The notes under the pieces are model-generated. The model did not search any database. It was not told where the DNA came from and saw only the letters and a program-made list of their open reading frames with translations. The position numbers were made by a program, and so were the translations under genes. A DNA stretch of 33,096 nt from Bacteroidales bacterium UBA3816 (GTDB lineage: Bacteria; Bacteroidota; Bacteroidia; Bacteroidales; P3): contig DFDY01000087.1 of NCBI GenBank assembly GCA_002368955.1, positions 211-33,306 of the forward strand, written 5' to 3'. Of the stretch, positions 16,647 to 23,918 are shown one piece after another (the stretch's first letter is position 1; each line of letters begins with the position of its first letter).

Positions 16647-16677
16647 GACTATCCGCATTTGTTTTATAGAAGCCTCG
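16647..16677. repeat. Direct repeat copy 2 flanking the heptad array
   Basis: ATCCGCATTTG then TATAGAAGCCTCGG matches 16500-16530 apart from a few substitutions. It runs directly into a diverged module (16670-16790) related to the 227-base tandem repeat. Confidence 0.7.
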
Positions 16678-16790
16678 GGGAGACTTGATATTAATAACAC
16701 CGTACAAGCGAGGCGCAGTGCGGTGGGTGATAACCAACACCTCGCGTGCGTCTCGGAGAGATGCGACCTTGTCTATATGCCAATTGCGGA
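16670..16790. repeat. Diverged copy of the 227-base repeat module
   Basis: The order GCCTCGGGGAG, then TTAATAACACCGTACAAG, then GGCGCAGTGCGGTG parallels the start of each unit in the array at 17102-18072 (GCCTCGGGGAGG, TTAATAACCCCGCACAAG, GGCGCAGTGTGGGG). A GCGTCTCGGAGAGATGCGAC hairpin parallels the unit's GCGTCAC/GTGACGC hairpin. The match is clear in order but diverged in bases. Confidence 0.65.
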
Positions 16791-16811
16791 CAATCATTTA
16801 TTTTTAAAATG

Positions 16812-16819
16812 CAAAGATA
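16812..16819 (-). promoter_or_regulatory. Possible minus-strand promoter upstream of ackA
   Basis: On the minus strand the sequence reads TATCTTTG followed by CA, an exact -7 box. A transcript from here would run through the diverged repeat and heptad array and reach ackA with a leader of about 340 bases. No clear TTTG is seen at 19-base spacing, so assignment to ackA is tentative. Confidence 0.45.
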
Positions 16820-17033
16820 CACAAATTTTTCGAGAAAATGTTTTTTTGCCTAGAAAATTTTATGCTATAAGTATATGTAGACTTATCAATTCGTCTAGTT
16901 TGTTACCCTTGGCTACATGAGGGGTAATAATAAATGCGCAGATTTGTGCGTTTCGTCTTCGGGAAAATGGATTAAAAAGATGCCGCTAGGGAAAAAACTT
17001 AATGTGATTTCAATTAATTGCCCCAAAGAGGCA
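16820..17033. other. Non-coding stretch with small hairpins
   Basis: No gene is supported here. It contains TTACCC/GGGTAA (about 16900-16927), a TGCGCA/TGTGCG hairpin near 16935-16950 and a degenerate GCCCCAAAGAGGC palindrome near 17020-17032 that resembles the palindromes heading the tandem repeat modules. Confidence 0.55.
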
Positions 17034-18072
17034 AACTCTTAAAGAAACGTTGCGAAAGCCCCCCGCAAAGAAAGCTCGCTTGCTTTGCCGAGACCTTAAC
17101 AGCCTCGGGGAGGCTGAATCTTAATAACCCCGCACAAGCCGTTAGGCGCAGTGTGGGGAATAGCGTCACAGACCTATACAGCGTCACGAAGTGACGCGAC
17201 TATAGCGACCATCAGTGCGCCGGCCTGTTGCATTCCTGATTCCACAACAGCCTCAAAGAGACTGAATCTTAATGATGTTGCGGAAGTTGAGCGCAAAGAA
17301 AGCTCGCTTACTTTGTCGAGACCAAGCACCGTCTTAAAGAAACGTTGCGGAAGTTGAGCGCAAAGAAAGCCTGCTTACTATGCCGAGATCTTAACGGCCT
17401 CGGGGAGGCTGAATCTTAATAACCCCGCACAAGCCGTTAGGCGCAGTGTGGGGGCAGCGTCACAGACCTATACAGCGTCTCGAAGTGACGCGACTATGGC
17501 GACCATCAGTGCGCCAGATTGTTGCATTCCTGATTCCACAACAGCCTCAAAGTGGCTGAATCTTAATGATGTTGCGGAAGTTGAGCGCAAAGAAAGCCTG
17601 CTTACTTTGCCGAGACCTTAACAGCCTCGGGGAGGCTGAATCTTAATAACCCCGCACAAGCCGATAGGCGCAGTGTGGGGGCAGCGTCACAGACCTATAC
17701 AGCGTCACGAAGTGACGTGACTATAGCGACCATCAGTGCGCCGGCCTGTTGCATTCCTGATTCCACAACAGCCTCAAAGAGGCTGAATCTTAATGATGTT
17801 GCGATAGTTGAGCGCAAAGAAAGCCTGCTTACTTTGCCGAGACCTTAACAGCCTCGGGGAGGCTGAATCTTAATAACCCCGCACAAGCCGATAGGCGCAG
17901 TGTGGGGGGCAGCGTCACAGACCTATACAGCGTCTCGAAGTGACGCGACTATAGCGACCATCAGTGCACCGGCCTGTTGCATTCCTGATTCCACAACAGC
18001 CTCAAAGAGACTGAATCTTAATGATGTTGCGGAAGTTGAGCGCAAAGAAAGCTCGCTTACTTTGCCGAGACC
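17034..18072. repeat. 227-base tandem repeat array, about four units, hairpin-rich
   Basis: Units begin with GCCTCGGGGAGGC at 17102, 17397, 17624 and 17851. Spacings are 295, 227 and 227; the first unit carries a 68-base internal partial duplication, and a partial unit precedes it at 17034-17101. Each unit has two halves, both headed by GCCTC-NNN-GAGGC then TGAATCTTAAT. It contains CCCCGCACA/TGTGGGG around GCC-loop-GGC, and GCGTCAC-GAA-GTGACGC framed by CTATA/TATAG. Copies are nearly identical, but substitutions are not compensatory: for example GCGTCTC opposite GTGACGC in units 2 and 4. No long coding frame is consistent across units. The function is unknown: it could be a mobile repeat, a structured RNA array or a protein-binding array. 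Confidence 0.93.
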
Positions 18073-18220
18073 AAGCACCGTCTCTGAGAAGTTAGGTACA
18101 CGTAGTGTGGTGTGTACCGAGTCAATACATCTTAGCATGCCGGAGTGAAGAATACATCAAGTGAATGTATTCACTAGCGCAGCGGAAAATATTGCGCTCT
18201 CAAAACATATTTGCAGAAGC
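18073..18220. other. Right flank of the repeat array, several short palindromes
   Basis: The tail of the array leads into GGTACAC/GTGTACC (about 18094-18118), the palindrome GTGAAT-GT-ATTCAC (about 18161-18174) and AGCGCA/TGCGCT (about 18176-18199). No gene is supported. Confidence 0.6.
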
Positions 18221-18392
18221 CATTCCCAATTCTCAATTCCCAATTCTCAATTCCCAATTCTCCATTCTCAATTCCCCATTCCCCATTCTCCATTCTCAAT
18301 TCCCCATTCTCCATTCTCCATTCTCAATTCTCCATTCTCAATTCCCCATTCTCAATTTCCCATTCTCAATTCTCAATTCCCAATTCTCAATT
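18221..18392. repeat. Heptad tandem repeat (YYCMATT), about 24 units
   Basis: Tandem 7-mers of the forms CTCAATT, CCCAATT, CTCCATT and CCCCATT fill the whole interval. The forward frames through it encode only a Ser/Pro/Gln/Phe/Ile repeat with a 21-base period and are artefacts. This array lies directly upstream of the promoter of the 18504 gene, mirroring the array upstream of ackA. Confidence 0.93.
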
Positions 18393-18426
18393 ACTATGTT
18401 TAATGCAACAACGTGCCGTTTGAAAG

Positions 18427-18457
18427 TCTGACATTTGAAATAATTTGCATATCTTTG
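18427..18457 (+). promoter_or_regulatory. Promoter with extended conserved block (copy 1)
   Basis: TCTG at 18427-18430, 19 bases, then TATCTTTG at 18450-18457. The spacer begins ACATTTGAAATAA, which recurs in the promoters at 26150, 28192 and (one base different) 29570. The -33 box has one mismatch to TTTG. Confidence 0.75.
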
Positions 18458-18503
18458 CAAATCGCAAAGACAACTTCTTTTTTTGTATAAAACGAACGAT
18501 TTC

Positions 18504-19291
18504 ATGGCCAAACAAGAAAAAACAATAGAATCAAGAATCACGCAGATGGAGCAGCGGCTCAACCGCGCCGAGGCCGCCATGCGGATGATGGACCAGGTTC
18601 TGGAGCAATATCTCTCAGCCCAAGGCGACTTGGAAATCCTCAATGCCTACCTGGGAAGTCCCGACTGGATAGCCGACCGCGAAGCTGACGAGGCTGGCCG
18701 GCTCAGCAGTGATTTGAAACGTGGAGTGCTCAGCGAGGATTCCATATGGAACCTGCTGGAAGACAACCGTGAACTGCAAGAAAGGATGAGCAATTGTGTT
18801 CAGCAGACAAGACAGAAAGAAGCCTTTCGCCCGATGCGGAGGTTCAAACAGCAGATGGCAGACCATGAGTGTGTCGACCTTCTTCGGTCGGCCCCTCGCG
18901 GCGTGCTTGGCGTGCAAGGCGATGGCGGCTACCCTTATACTGTGCCACTCGATTTCCTCTACGACGATGGCTGCCTTTATTTCCATTGCGCCAAGAGGGA
19001 CACAAGCTCGATGCCATACGCTCGTGCGACAAAGTCTCATTCTGCGTCCTTAGTGAGGGCAAGAAAGAACCCGGCGACTGGTGGTATCATTTCGATAGCG
19101 TCATCTGCTTTGGCCGCATCCGAGTCGTGGAAGACCCTGTCGAATCAGATAACCTCTTGCGGAAGCTCGGAGCCAAATATTTCCCCCAGGGCTATGACCT
19201 AGAGAACGACATGCGCAAGAACGCTCCGCGTGCCCTGGTGCTCCAACTGCGGGTAGAGCATATGAGCGGCAAACATGTGCGAGAGAAGTAG
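18504..19291 (+). pseudogene. DUF4298 / pyridoxamine 5'-phosphate oxidase-like fusion, frameshifted
   Basis: Residues 1-100 match the DUF4298 pattern: a coiled N-terminus, then LEILNAYLGSPDWIADREAD and LKRGVLSEDSIWNLLEDN. From MRRFKQQM (codon at 18834) the same frame continues as a split-barrel flavin-binding domain of the NimA/pyridoxamine-oxidase type (GVLGVQGDGGYPYTVPLDF, LYFHCAK). After LYFHCAK the homologous sequence jumps to another frame (EGHKLDAIRSCDKVSF to the stop at 19289-19291), which implies one missing base near 18993-18996. The in-frame product ends early, at 19202, with an unrelated tail. It could be a genuine pseudogene, a programmed site or a sequencing error. These two domains are more often separate proteins, so the fusion is also unusual. 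Confidence 0.8.
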
Positions 19292-19515
19292 CATTTCGCC
19301 CTCATCCTTCGCACCAATCCCCCACAGCAAAAGAACAAGCCCAGAAAAGAGTAAGGGAAGAGTAAAGGAAAGACACTGTCGCAACCTGATTTTCAGTCAA
19401 TAGGTCAACGACCATTCAGAGATCTTTCTTTGACCTTTTGTCGACAAAACTGGCGGCTTCCTACAGAAGTGTCTCGCCAGTCCGTTAGCACCGACTTCCC
19501 GCTCAGAAATTAAAT

Positions 19516-19546
19516 TTTGCCATTCCGCCAAAAAAACGTAATTTTG
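19516..19546 (+). promoter_or_regulatory. Promoter of the accessory restriction-like operon
   Basis: TTTG at 19516-19519, exactly 19 bases, then TAATTTTG at 19539-19546 followed by CA. The first ATG is at 19575, giving a leader of about 20 bases. It does not carry the ACATTTGAAATAA block. Confidence 0.8.
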
Positions 19547-19574
19547 CATTTTAAAATTAAAGTACAAAATTGTA

Positions 19575-19898
19575 ATGGCAAACTACAGCTTTTCTGGACA
19601 TGAATCCTTTGCTTGCAAGTCGTTATGGTTCAAGAAAGGATATGATTTTGTTATGCAGAAACGCGATTTCAATGCTCCCGATGCGGCGATTTGCCTTGCC
19701 GTCATCAAAAATATGGACTCTTCTATTCGTTATTGGCTCAAGGTCTGCGATATCTATGATAATGGGGAAATAACTCCATTGGGATATTATCTTTTTGATA
19801 CCTTTAATGCTGTTGTTTTATTTCTTTCCAACATGCAAGTACACCTTAACAATCATCTTGTTTATAAATTTCATTTTGGTGAGTTGAAAGAAGCGTAA
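19575..19898 (+). CDS. DUF4007-like protein, probably C-terminally truncated
   Basis: A 107-residue protein starting MANYSFSGHESF. The FSGHESF opening, followed by a KKGYDFV segment, AVIKNMDSSIRYWLKV near 42-57 and ITPLGYYLFD, is the pattern I associate with the N-terminal part of DUF4007. That family is usually near 280 residues and, as I recall it, is found in DNA-modification and defence neighbourhoods. Here the sequence ends soon after the ITPLGYYLFD segment with no matching C-terminal part. It is either a short variant or a truncated relic. It is the first gene of an AT-rich operon, 23 bases before the next start. Confidence 0.75.
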   Translation: MANYSFSGHESFACKSLWFKKGYDFVMQKRDFNAPDAAICLAVIKNMDSSIRYWLKVCDIYDNGEITPLGYYLFDTFNAVVLFLSNMQVHLNNHLVYKFHFGELKEA

Positions 19899-19921
19899 AC
19901 ATTTGAATCAAAAATATTACT

Positions 19922-20995
19922 ATGAACGAACAGAAATTCATCACATATCTAGAGCGATATCATCAACAACAATCGGCTCATCAAGAAAAGTCAGCTGATG
20001 AATTGGCGGAACGCAAGGTTCACGCCGAGGAAATGCAGAAGTATAACAAAGTACGTCTTTTGAAGATGACAGCAGAGGATGTTTTTAGCCTGCTCTCCCC
20101 TTTATGGGCAATGGGTATGTGGGGTAATAAGCATTATAAGATAGACAACCTAATTGAAACCAATGGCATAGAATTAATACGCGCTCAATTTGCCAATCTG
20201 CTTTATGGCAAAGACTCACTTGCCAAACGATGGGATGAGTTCCGCCAGAAAGTTAAAGGTATTGGCCCAGCTATTATGAGCGAAATATTAAATAAATCAT
20301 TTCCGAACGAATGTATTCTATGGAACAGCAAAACCAAAACAGGTTTCACCATTCTTGAGGTTCCCAATACACCCAAATACGACTCCGCTATGGATGGTAA
20401 AATGTATGCATATCTGTCGGAATGCGGGAAGAATATGCTACGTTTAGCCAAACAAAAAGGCTACAATGATTTGGAGAACTTGATTGCTCTTGACTACTTT
20501 ATTTGGCAGGAAGTACAGAAAGATATTGACGAACCCGTGACAGTGGAAGCAATGGAGGTACCTAAAACTAAGAAAGAGTCTGGTTTCGTCCACAACGACA
20601 TACGCGACAAAATCAAAGACATTGGCGAATGCTTGGGTTTCAAAGCTACAACAGAAGTCAAAGTTGCCAATGGTGCTAAAGTTGATGCTGTTTGGGAAGT
20701 TTCTATTGGCAATATGGGAAGAATCATCTACGTCTTTGAAGTGCAAACCTCCGGCTCTATCGACAGCCTCATTCTTAATCTTATGAAGGCAAAAAATAAT
20801 AAAGCAGTGCAAGGTATTGTTGCTGTCTCGGATACAGAGCAACTTGAGAAAATCAGAAAAGAGGTAGAGGTGCTTCCTGGGGTTAACAACGAAATCAAAT
20901 ACTGGGACTATACAGAAGTCCTCGAAGTCCACGAGGCATTGCAAAAAGCCAACGAAAGCATTAACAAATTAGGTCTTGTGCCTGTAAGTTTATGA
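19922..20995 (+). CDS. Putative nuclease with helix-hairpin-helix and PD-(D/E)XK-like domain
   Basis: A 357-residue protein not matched to a named family. An N-terminal helical and charged region (about 10-45) precedes a helix-hairpin-helix-like segment VKGIGPAIMSEIL (111-123), followed by FPNECILWNSKTKTGF. The C-terminal part (about 222-310) has a restriction-endonuclease-like pattern: a helix NDIRDKIKDIGECLGF, then VDAVW with Asp255, a strand IIYVFEVQTSG with Glu273-x-Gln275, and helix/strand alternation. The usual Lys is replaced by Gln, a known variation in this fold. It is second in the operon, 44 bases before the methyltransferase gene. It may be an extra DNA-cleaving or DNA-sensing component; this is inference. 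Confidence 0.75.
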   Translation: MNEQKFITYLERYHQQQSAHQEKSADELAERKVHAEEMQKYNKVRLLKMTAEDVFSLLSPLWAMGMWGNKHYKIDNLIETNGIELIRAQFANLLYGKDSLAKRWDEFRQKVKGIGPAIMSEILNKSFPNECILWNSKTKTGFTILEVPNTPKYDSAMDGKMYAYLSECGKNMLRLAKQKGYNDLENLIALDYFIWQEVQKDIDEPVTVEAMEVPKTKKESGFVHNDIRDKIKDIGECLGFKATTEVKVANGAKVDAVWEVSIGNMGRIIYVFEVQTSGSIDSLILNLMKAKNNKAVQGIVAVSDTEQLEKIRKEVEVLPGVNNEIKYWDYTEVLEVHEALQKANESINKLGLVPVSL

Positions 20996-21039
20996 CATTT
21001 TCGAAAAGGGAAATGTAAAATGATATAAATAACACACCA

Positions 21040-22827
21040 ATGAGAACTGAAGATTCTGTAAGAGACGAAGCAAAAAAAATCCTCGGCTTTGATGATAAAG
21101 AGACTAATGTCAAACAAGGAACTGGACAGTTGACGACATTTAATCAATTAGGATTCCGTGGAAATAATAATAAACCAGATGGATGGTATTTTCCTGATGA
21201 TAAAGGAAGCGTTGCAATTGTTCTTGAAACAAAATCAGAAAAAGAAGACCTTTCCAAGCAAAAATGGGAGAATGAATTATTGAAAAATATCGCGATAGTA
21301 AGGTCTCGATACACGAAAGTAGTAGGAATCCTTTATAATGGGGCTGATATTCGGGTCTTCAAGAATGAACAGGAAATAACAGGCGTTGCAACAACTTTAC
21401 AACACAAGGATTATTATAAACGCCTCTATTCGCAACAAAAGATTGACAAACAGGAAATATATAGGCTTACAAAAAAGATTAATGACACTTTGCATATAGA
21501 TTTTGGCATAAAGAATCTATACCATCGAATGATCTTTACGGCATGTGCCTTAGTTGCCAAACGATATGGAGCAGTCTTGGACACTAATATGTCATTTAAG
21601 GTTATGCAAACGTCTATTTTGGACACTCTTGTGCATAATTTAGAAGAGGACAAGCGTTTAAATGCCAAGTTGGAGCTACTTACAGAAGTGTATTCGGAGA
21701 TAAAAATGAACAACCCGAATAATCCGACAGCCATCGCCAATTTCATTGAATGGGTATCTGCTATTTCTGTATGCGTCAACTCCGATTATTGGAATGGAGA
21801 GGATGTAATGGGTATTTTCTTCAATGAGTTCAACCGATATAAAAAGAAAACGGAATCAGGACAAGTCTTTACCCCCGACCATATTACCTCTTTTTTATAC
21901 CGTCTAATTGATGTAAATAAAGATGATAGAGTATTAGATGCGGCTTGCGGGTCTGGGGCGTTTCTCGTCAAGTCCATGTGCAATATGATCAAGGAAGTTG
22001 GTGGCGTAAACACCCATGAGTCTAAGCAAATTAAACGAGAGCAATTGTTTGGCATTGAATGGGACAGAGAGATTTATGCCCTTGCTTGTGCCAACATGCT
22101 CATTCATAAAGACGGAAAAACAAATCTTGAGCAACTGGATTCCAGAACAAAAGAGGCTTGCGATTGGATAAAATCAAAGAACATTACGAAGGTGTTGATG
22201 AATCCTCCATTTGAACGGAAATATGGTTGTCTTAAAATAGTTAAGAATGTTTTGGACTCTGTACCCAAAGGAACAAAATGTGCATTTATCCTGCCTGACA
22301 AGAAATTGGAAAAGGATATGCCTGACAAGGTATTTGGAAACAAACTATTGAAAGACCATACTCTCACCACTATTGTAAAGCTACCGGAAAATTTATTTTT
22401 TGGTCAAGGCGTAACAACATCTGCGTTTGTTTTCATCGCTGGTAATAAGCAGAATGGTCGTGATATTGTTGGCTATTACATTGAAGATGATGGTTTGGAG
22501 ACTGTAAAGAACCAAGGCCGCCAAGATATAAAGAACCGTTGGCCCGAGAAAGAGGATTATTGGATTCGTGCCATTCAAAATGGAGAAGATGACTGCTACC
22601 ATACGAGACAAGTTATCCATCCATCAAAGGATCATTTGTCGTACCAATTACCAGAAAAACCTTTTGAAATATCTGAAGAGGATTTTGTCAAGACAATGAT
22701 GGAATATGAGTTGTATAAACGAGGTATCGATTCCAAAGAATTTGAAAACAAATTACTCCAACGTATGATGTATAGCAGCAATATTGTTACATTGGGTGAT
22801 GATATAACCATTACAATAAAAGGATAG
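21040..22827 (+). CDS. BcgI-like fused restriction nuclease and N6-adenine methyltransferase subunit
   Basis: A 595-residue protein. The N-terminal part has a PD-(D/E)XK-type nuclease signature: KPDGWYF with Pro46-Asp47, then VAIVLETKSE with Glu63-x-Lys65, typical of restriction-enzyme N-terminal domains. A helical linker leads to an N6-adenine methyltransferase of the HsdM type, with motif I VLDAACGSGAF (298-308) and motif IV NPPF (388-391). Type I systems would have a separate helicase-nuclease HsdR, and none is present. Instead, a one-protein nuclease-methylase followed by a separate specificity protein matches the BcgI (type IIB) layout, and the sizes (595 and 361 residues) are close to that pair. 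The neighbouring specificity gene begins five bases after the stop. Confidence 0.88.
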   Translation: MRTEDSVRDEAKKILGFDDKETNVKQGTGQLTTFNQLGFRGNNNKPDGWYFPDDKGSVAIVLETKSEKEDLSKQKWENELLKNIAIVRSRYTKVVGILYNGADIRVFKNEQEITGVATTLQHKDYYKRLYSQQKIDKQEIYRLTKKINDTLHIDFGIKNLYHRMIFTACALVAKRYGAVLDTNMSFKVMQTSILDTLVHNLEEDKRLNAKLELLTEVYSEIKMNNPNNPTAIANFIEWVSAISVCVNSDYWNGEDVMGIFFNEFNRYKKKTESGQVFTPDHITSFLYRLIDVNKDDRVLDAACGSGAFLVKSMCNMIKEVGGVNTHESKQIKREQLFGIEWDREIYALACANMLIHKDGKTNLEQLDSRTKEACDWIKSKNITKVLMNPPFERKYGCLKIVKNVLDSVPKGTKCAFILPDKKLEKDMPDKVFGNKLLKDHTLTTIVKLPENLFFGQGVTTSAFVFIAGNKQNGRDIVGYYIEDDGLETVKNQGRQDIKNRWPEKEDYWIRAIQNGEDDCYHTRQVIHPSKDHLSYQLPEKPFEISEEDFVKTMMEYELYKRGIDSKEFENKLLQRMMYSSNIVTLGDDITITIKG

Positions 22828-22832
22828 CAAGC

Positions 22833-23918
22833 ATGAGCAAAGTTTGCACTGATCATTGGCAAGAATATAAAGTTGGTGAGTTGTTTGATATTCATCCGAC
22901 TAAAGCATATAAATTAACCAACGCACAATTGTTGGACGAAGGAGACACCCCGGTTGTTGTTAATTCGGCATATAACAATGGTATTGGTGGATATAGTTCA
23001 TTGCCCCCAACCGAAACTGGGAATATGGTTACTTTTAGTGATACTGTTGATGCAAATACGATTTTCTATCAGGACAAAGATTTCATAGGTTACCCACATG
23101 TTCAAGGATTATATCCTATTGGAGAACATGCTCACGAATGGAATTCCAAAAGATTACAGTTTTTCGTTTCAATCTTTCGGAAAACTGCTATAGCAAAAGG
23201 CTTCGATTACGGGAATAAGTTTCGTCGTGATATTGCCACAGAATTAATAATAAAACTCCCAGTAATATCTAAGAATCATCCGAATTGGGAATATATGGAT
23301 AGTTATATGCAATCCATAAATAAACGTGCAATTAACCATATTCAAAAGATAGAAAGTATTATTGGGGGAAGCAAATCGGAAATTGACACCTCAAATTGGC
23401 GGAGATTCCACCTATATGATACTTCGTTATTTACCATTGATAGTGGCAACAAGCTGGACCGAATAAAGATGACCAACAATGAACCATCAGTTAATTTCGT
23501 AGGCAGAGCTAATGCAAATAATGGTGTTACCGACTACATTGATAGAATTGATGAAATAACGCCCTATGAGGCTGGCTGTATGACCGTCTCATTGGGAGGC
23601 GAATATTTAGGATCTTGCTTTATTCAGGATAAGCCTTTCTATACCAGTCAGAATGTAAATGTACTTATTCCAAAACATCCAATGTCTGACTATAGCAAAC
23701 ACTTTATTGCCACAATGATATTTAGAGAAGGTCGGTTGCATTACAAAGCATTTCAAGACGAATTGAATCGCCATATGAAAACCGATTTCACCATACCACT
23801 ACCGCAAACAGCAAACGGTACTCCTGACTGGAATTATATGGAACAATATATGCGCACCATTGAGCACAAAGCTCAATCCGCTATACATAATTTATTAACT
23901 AAACTAAAAAGTAGATGA
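22833..23918 (+). CDS. Restriction-modification specificity (target recognition) subunit
   Basis: A 361-residue HsdS/BcgI-B-like protein with two halves of similar design. Each half opens with a Trp-led segment (HWQEYKVGELFDI near 8-20; NWRRFHLYDTSLFTI near 189-203). Each then has a variable recognition domain and closes with a conserved helix preceded by a Pro-x-Trp-x-Tyr-Met motif (HPNWEYMDSYM; TPDWNYMEQYM). The two target-recognition domains should read the two half-sites of a bipartite DNA target. AAAGGATAG upstream is a plausible ribosome site. Its TGA stop overlaps the ATG of the next gene as ATGA, which ties the following gene to it translationally. Confidence 0.88.
   Translation: MSKVCTDHWQEYKVGELFDIHPTKAYKLTNAQLLDEGDTPVVVNSAYNNGIGGYSSLPPTETGNMVTFSDTVDANTIFYQDKDFIGYPHVQGLYPIGEHAHEWNSKRLQFFVSIFRKTAIAKGFDYGNKFRRDIATELIIKLPVISKNHPNWEYMDSYMQSINKRAINHIQKIESIIGGSKSEIDTSNWRRFHLYDTSLFTIDSGNKLDRIKMTNNEPSVNFVGRANANNGVTDYIDRIDEITPYEAGCMTVSLGGEYLGSCFIQDKPFYTSQNVNVLIPKHPMSDYSKHFIATMIFREGRLHYKAFQDELNRHMKTDFTIPLPQTANGTPDWNYMEQYMRTIEHKAQSAIHNLLTKLKSR

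Noticed and set aside
17034..18072. CRISPR array
   Set aside because: Units are 227 bases with no short repeat/unique-spacer alternation, the whole unit is conserved, and no cas gene is present.
17102..18072. Integron attC sites
   Set aside because: GTTAGGC in units 1 and 2 resembles the attC core GTTRRRY, but it is GATAGGC in units 3 and 4, no matching RYYYAAC partner is placed correctly, and there are no cassettes or integrase.
17923..18138. Minus-strand 71-codon ORF across the last repeat unit
   Set aside because: It runs through the hairpin-rich repeat, is not kept open in all units, and has no promoter or ribosome site; it is treated as a repeat artefact.
18161..18431. Three overlapping forward ORFs over the heptad array
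   Set aside because: All encode the same Ser-Gln-Phe/Ile-Pro-Asn-Ser pattern in every frame because the repeat period of seven gives a 21-base cycle.
21040..23918. Standard type I restriction system
   Set aside because: No hsdR helicase-nuclease gene is present, and the methyltransferase protein carries its own nuclease signature.
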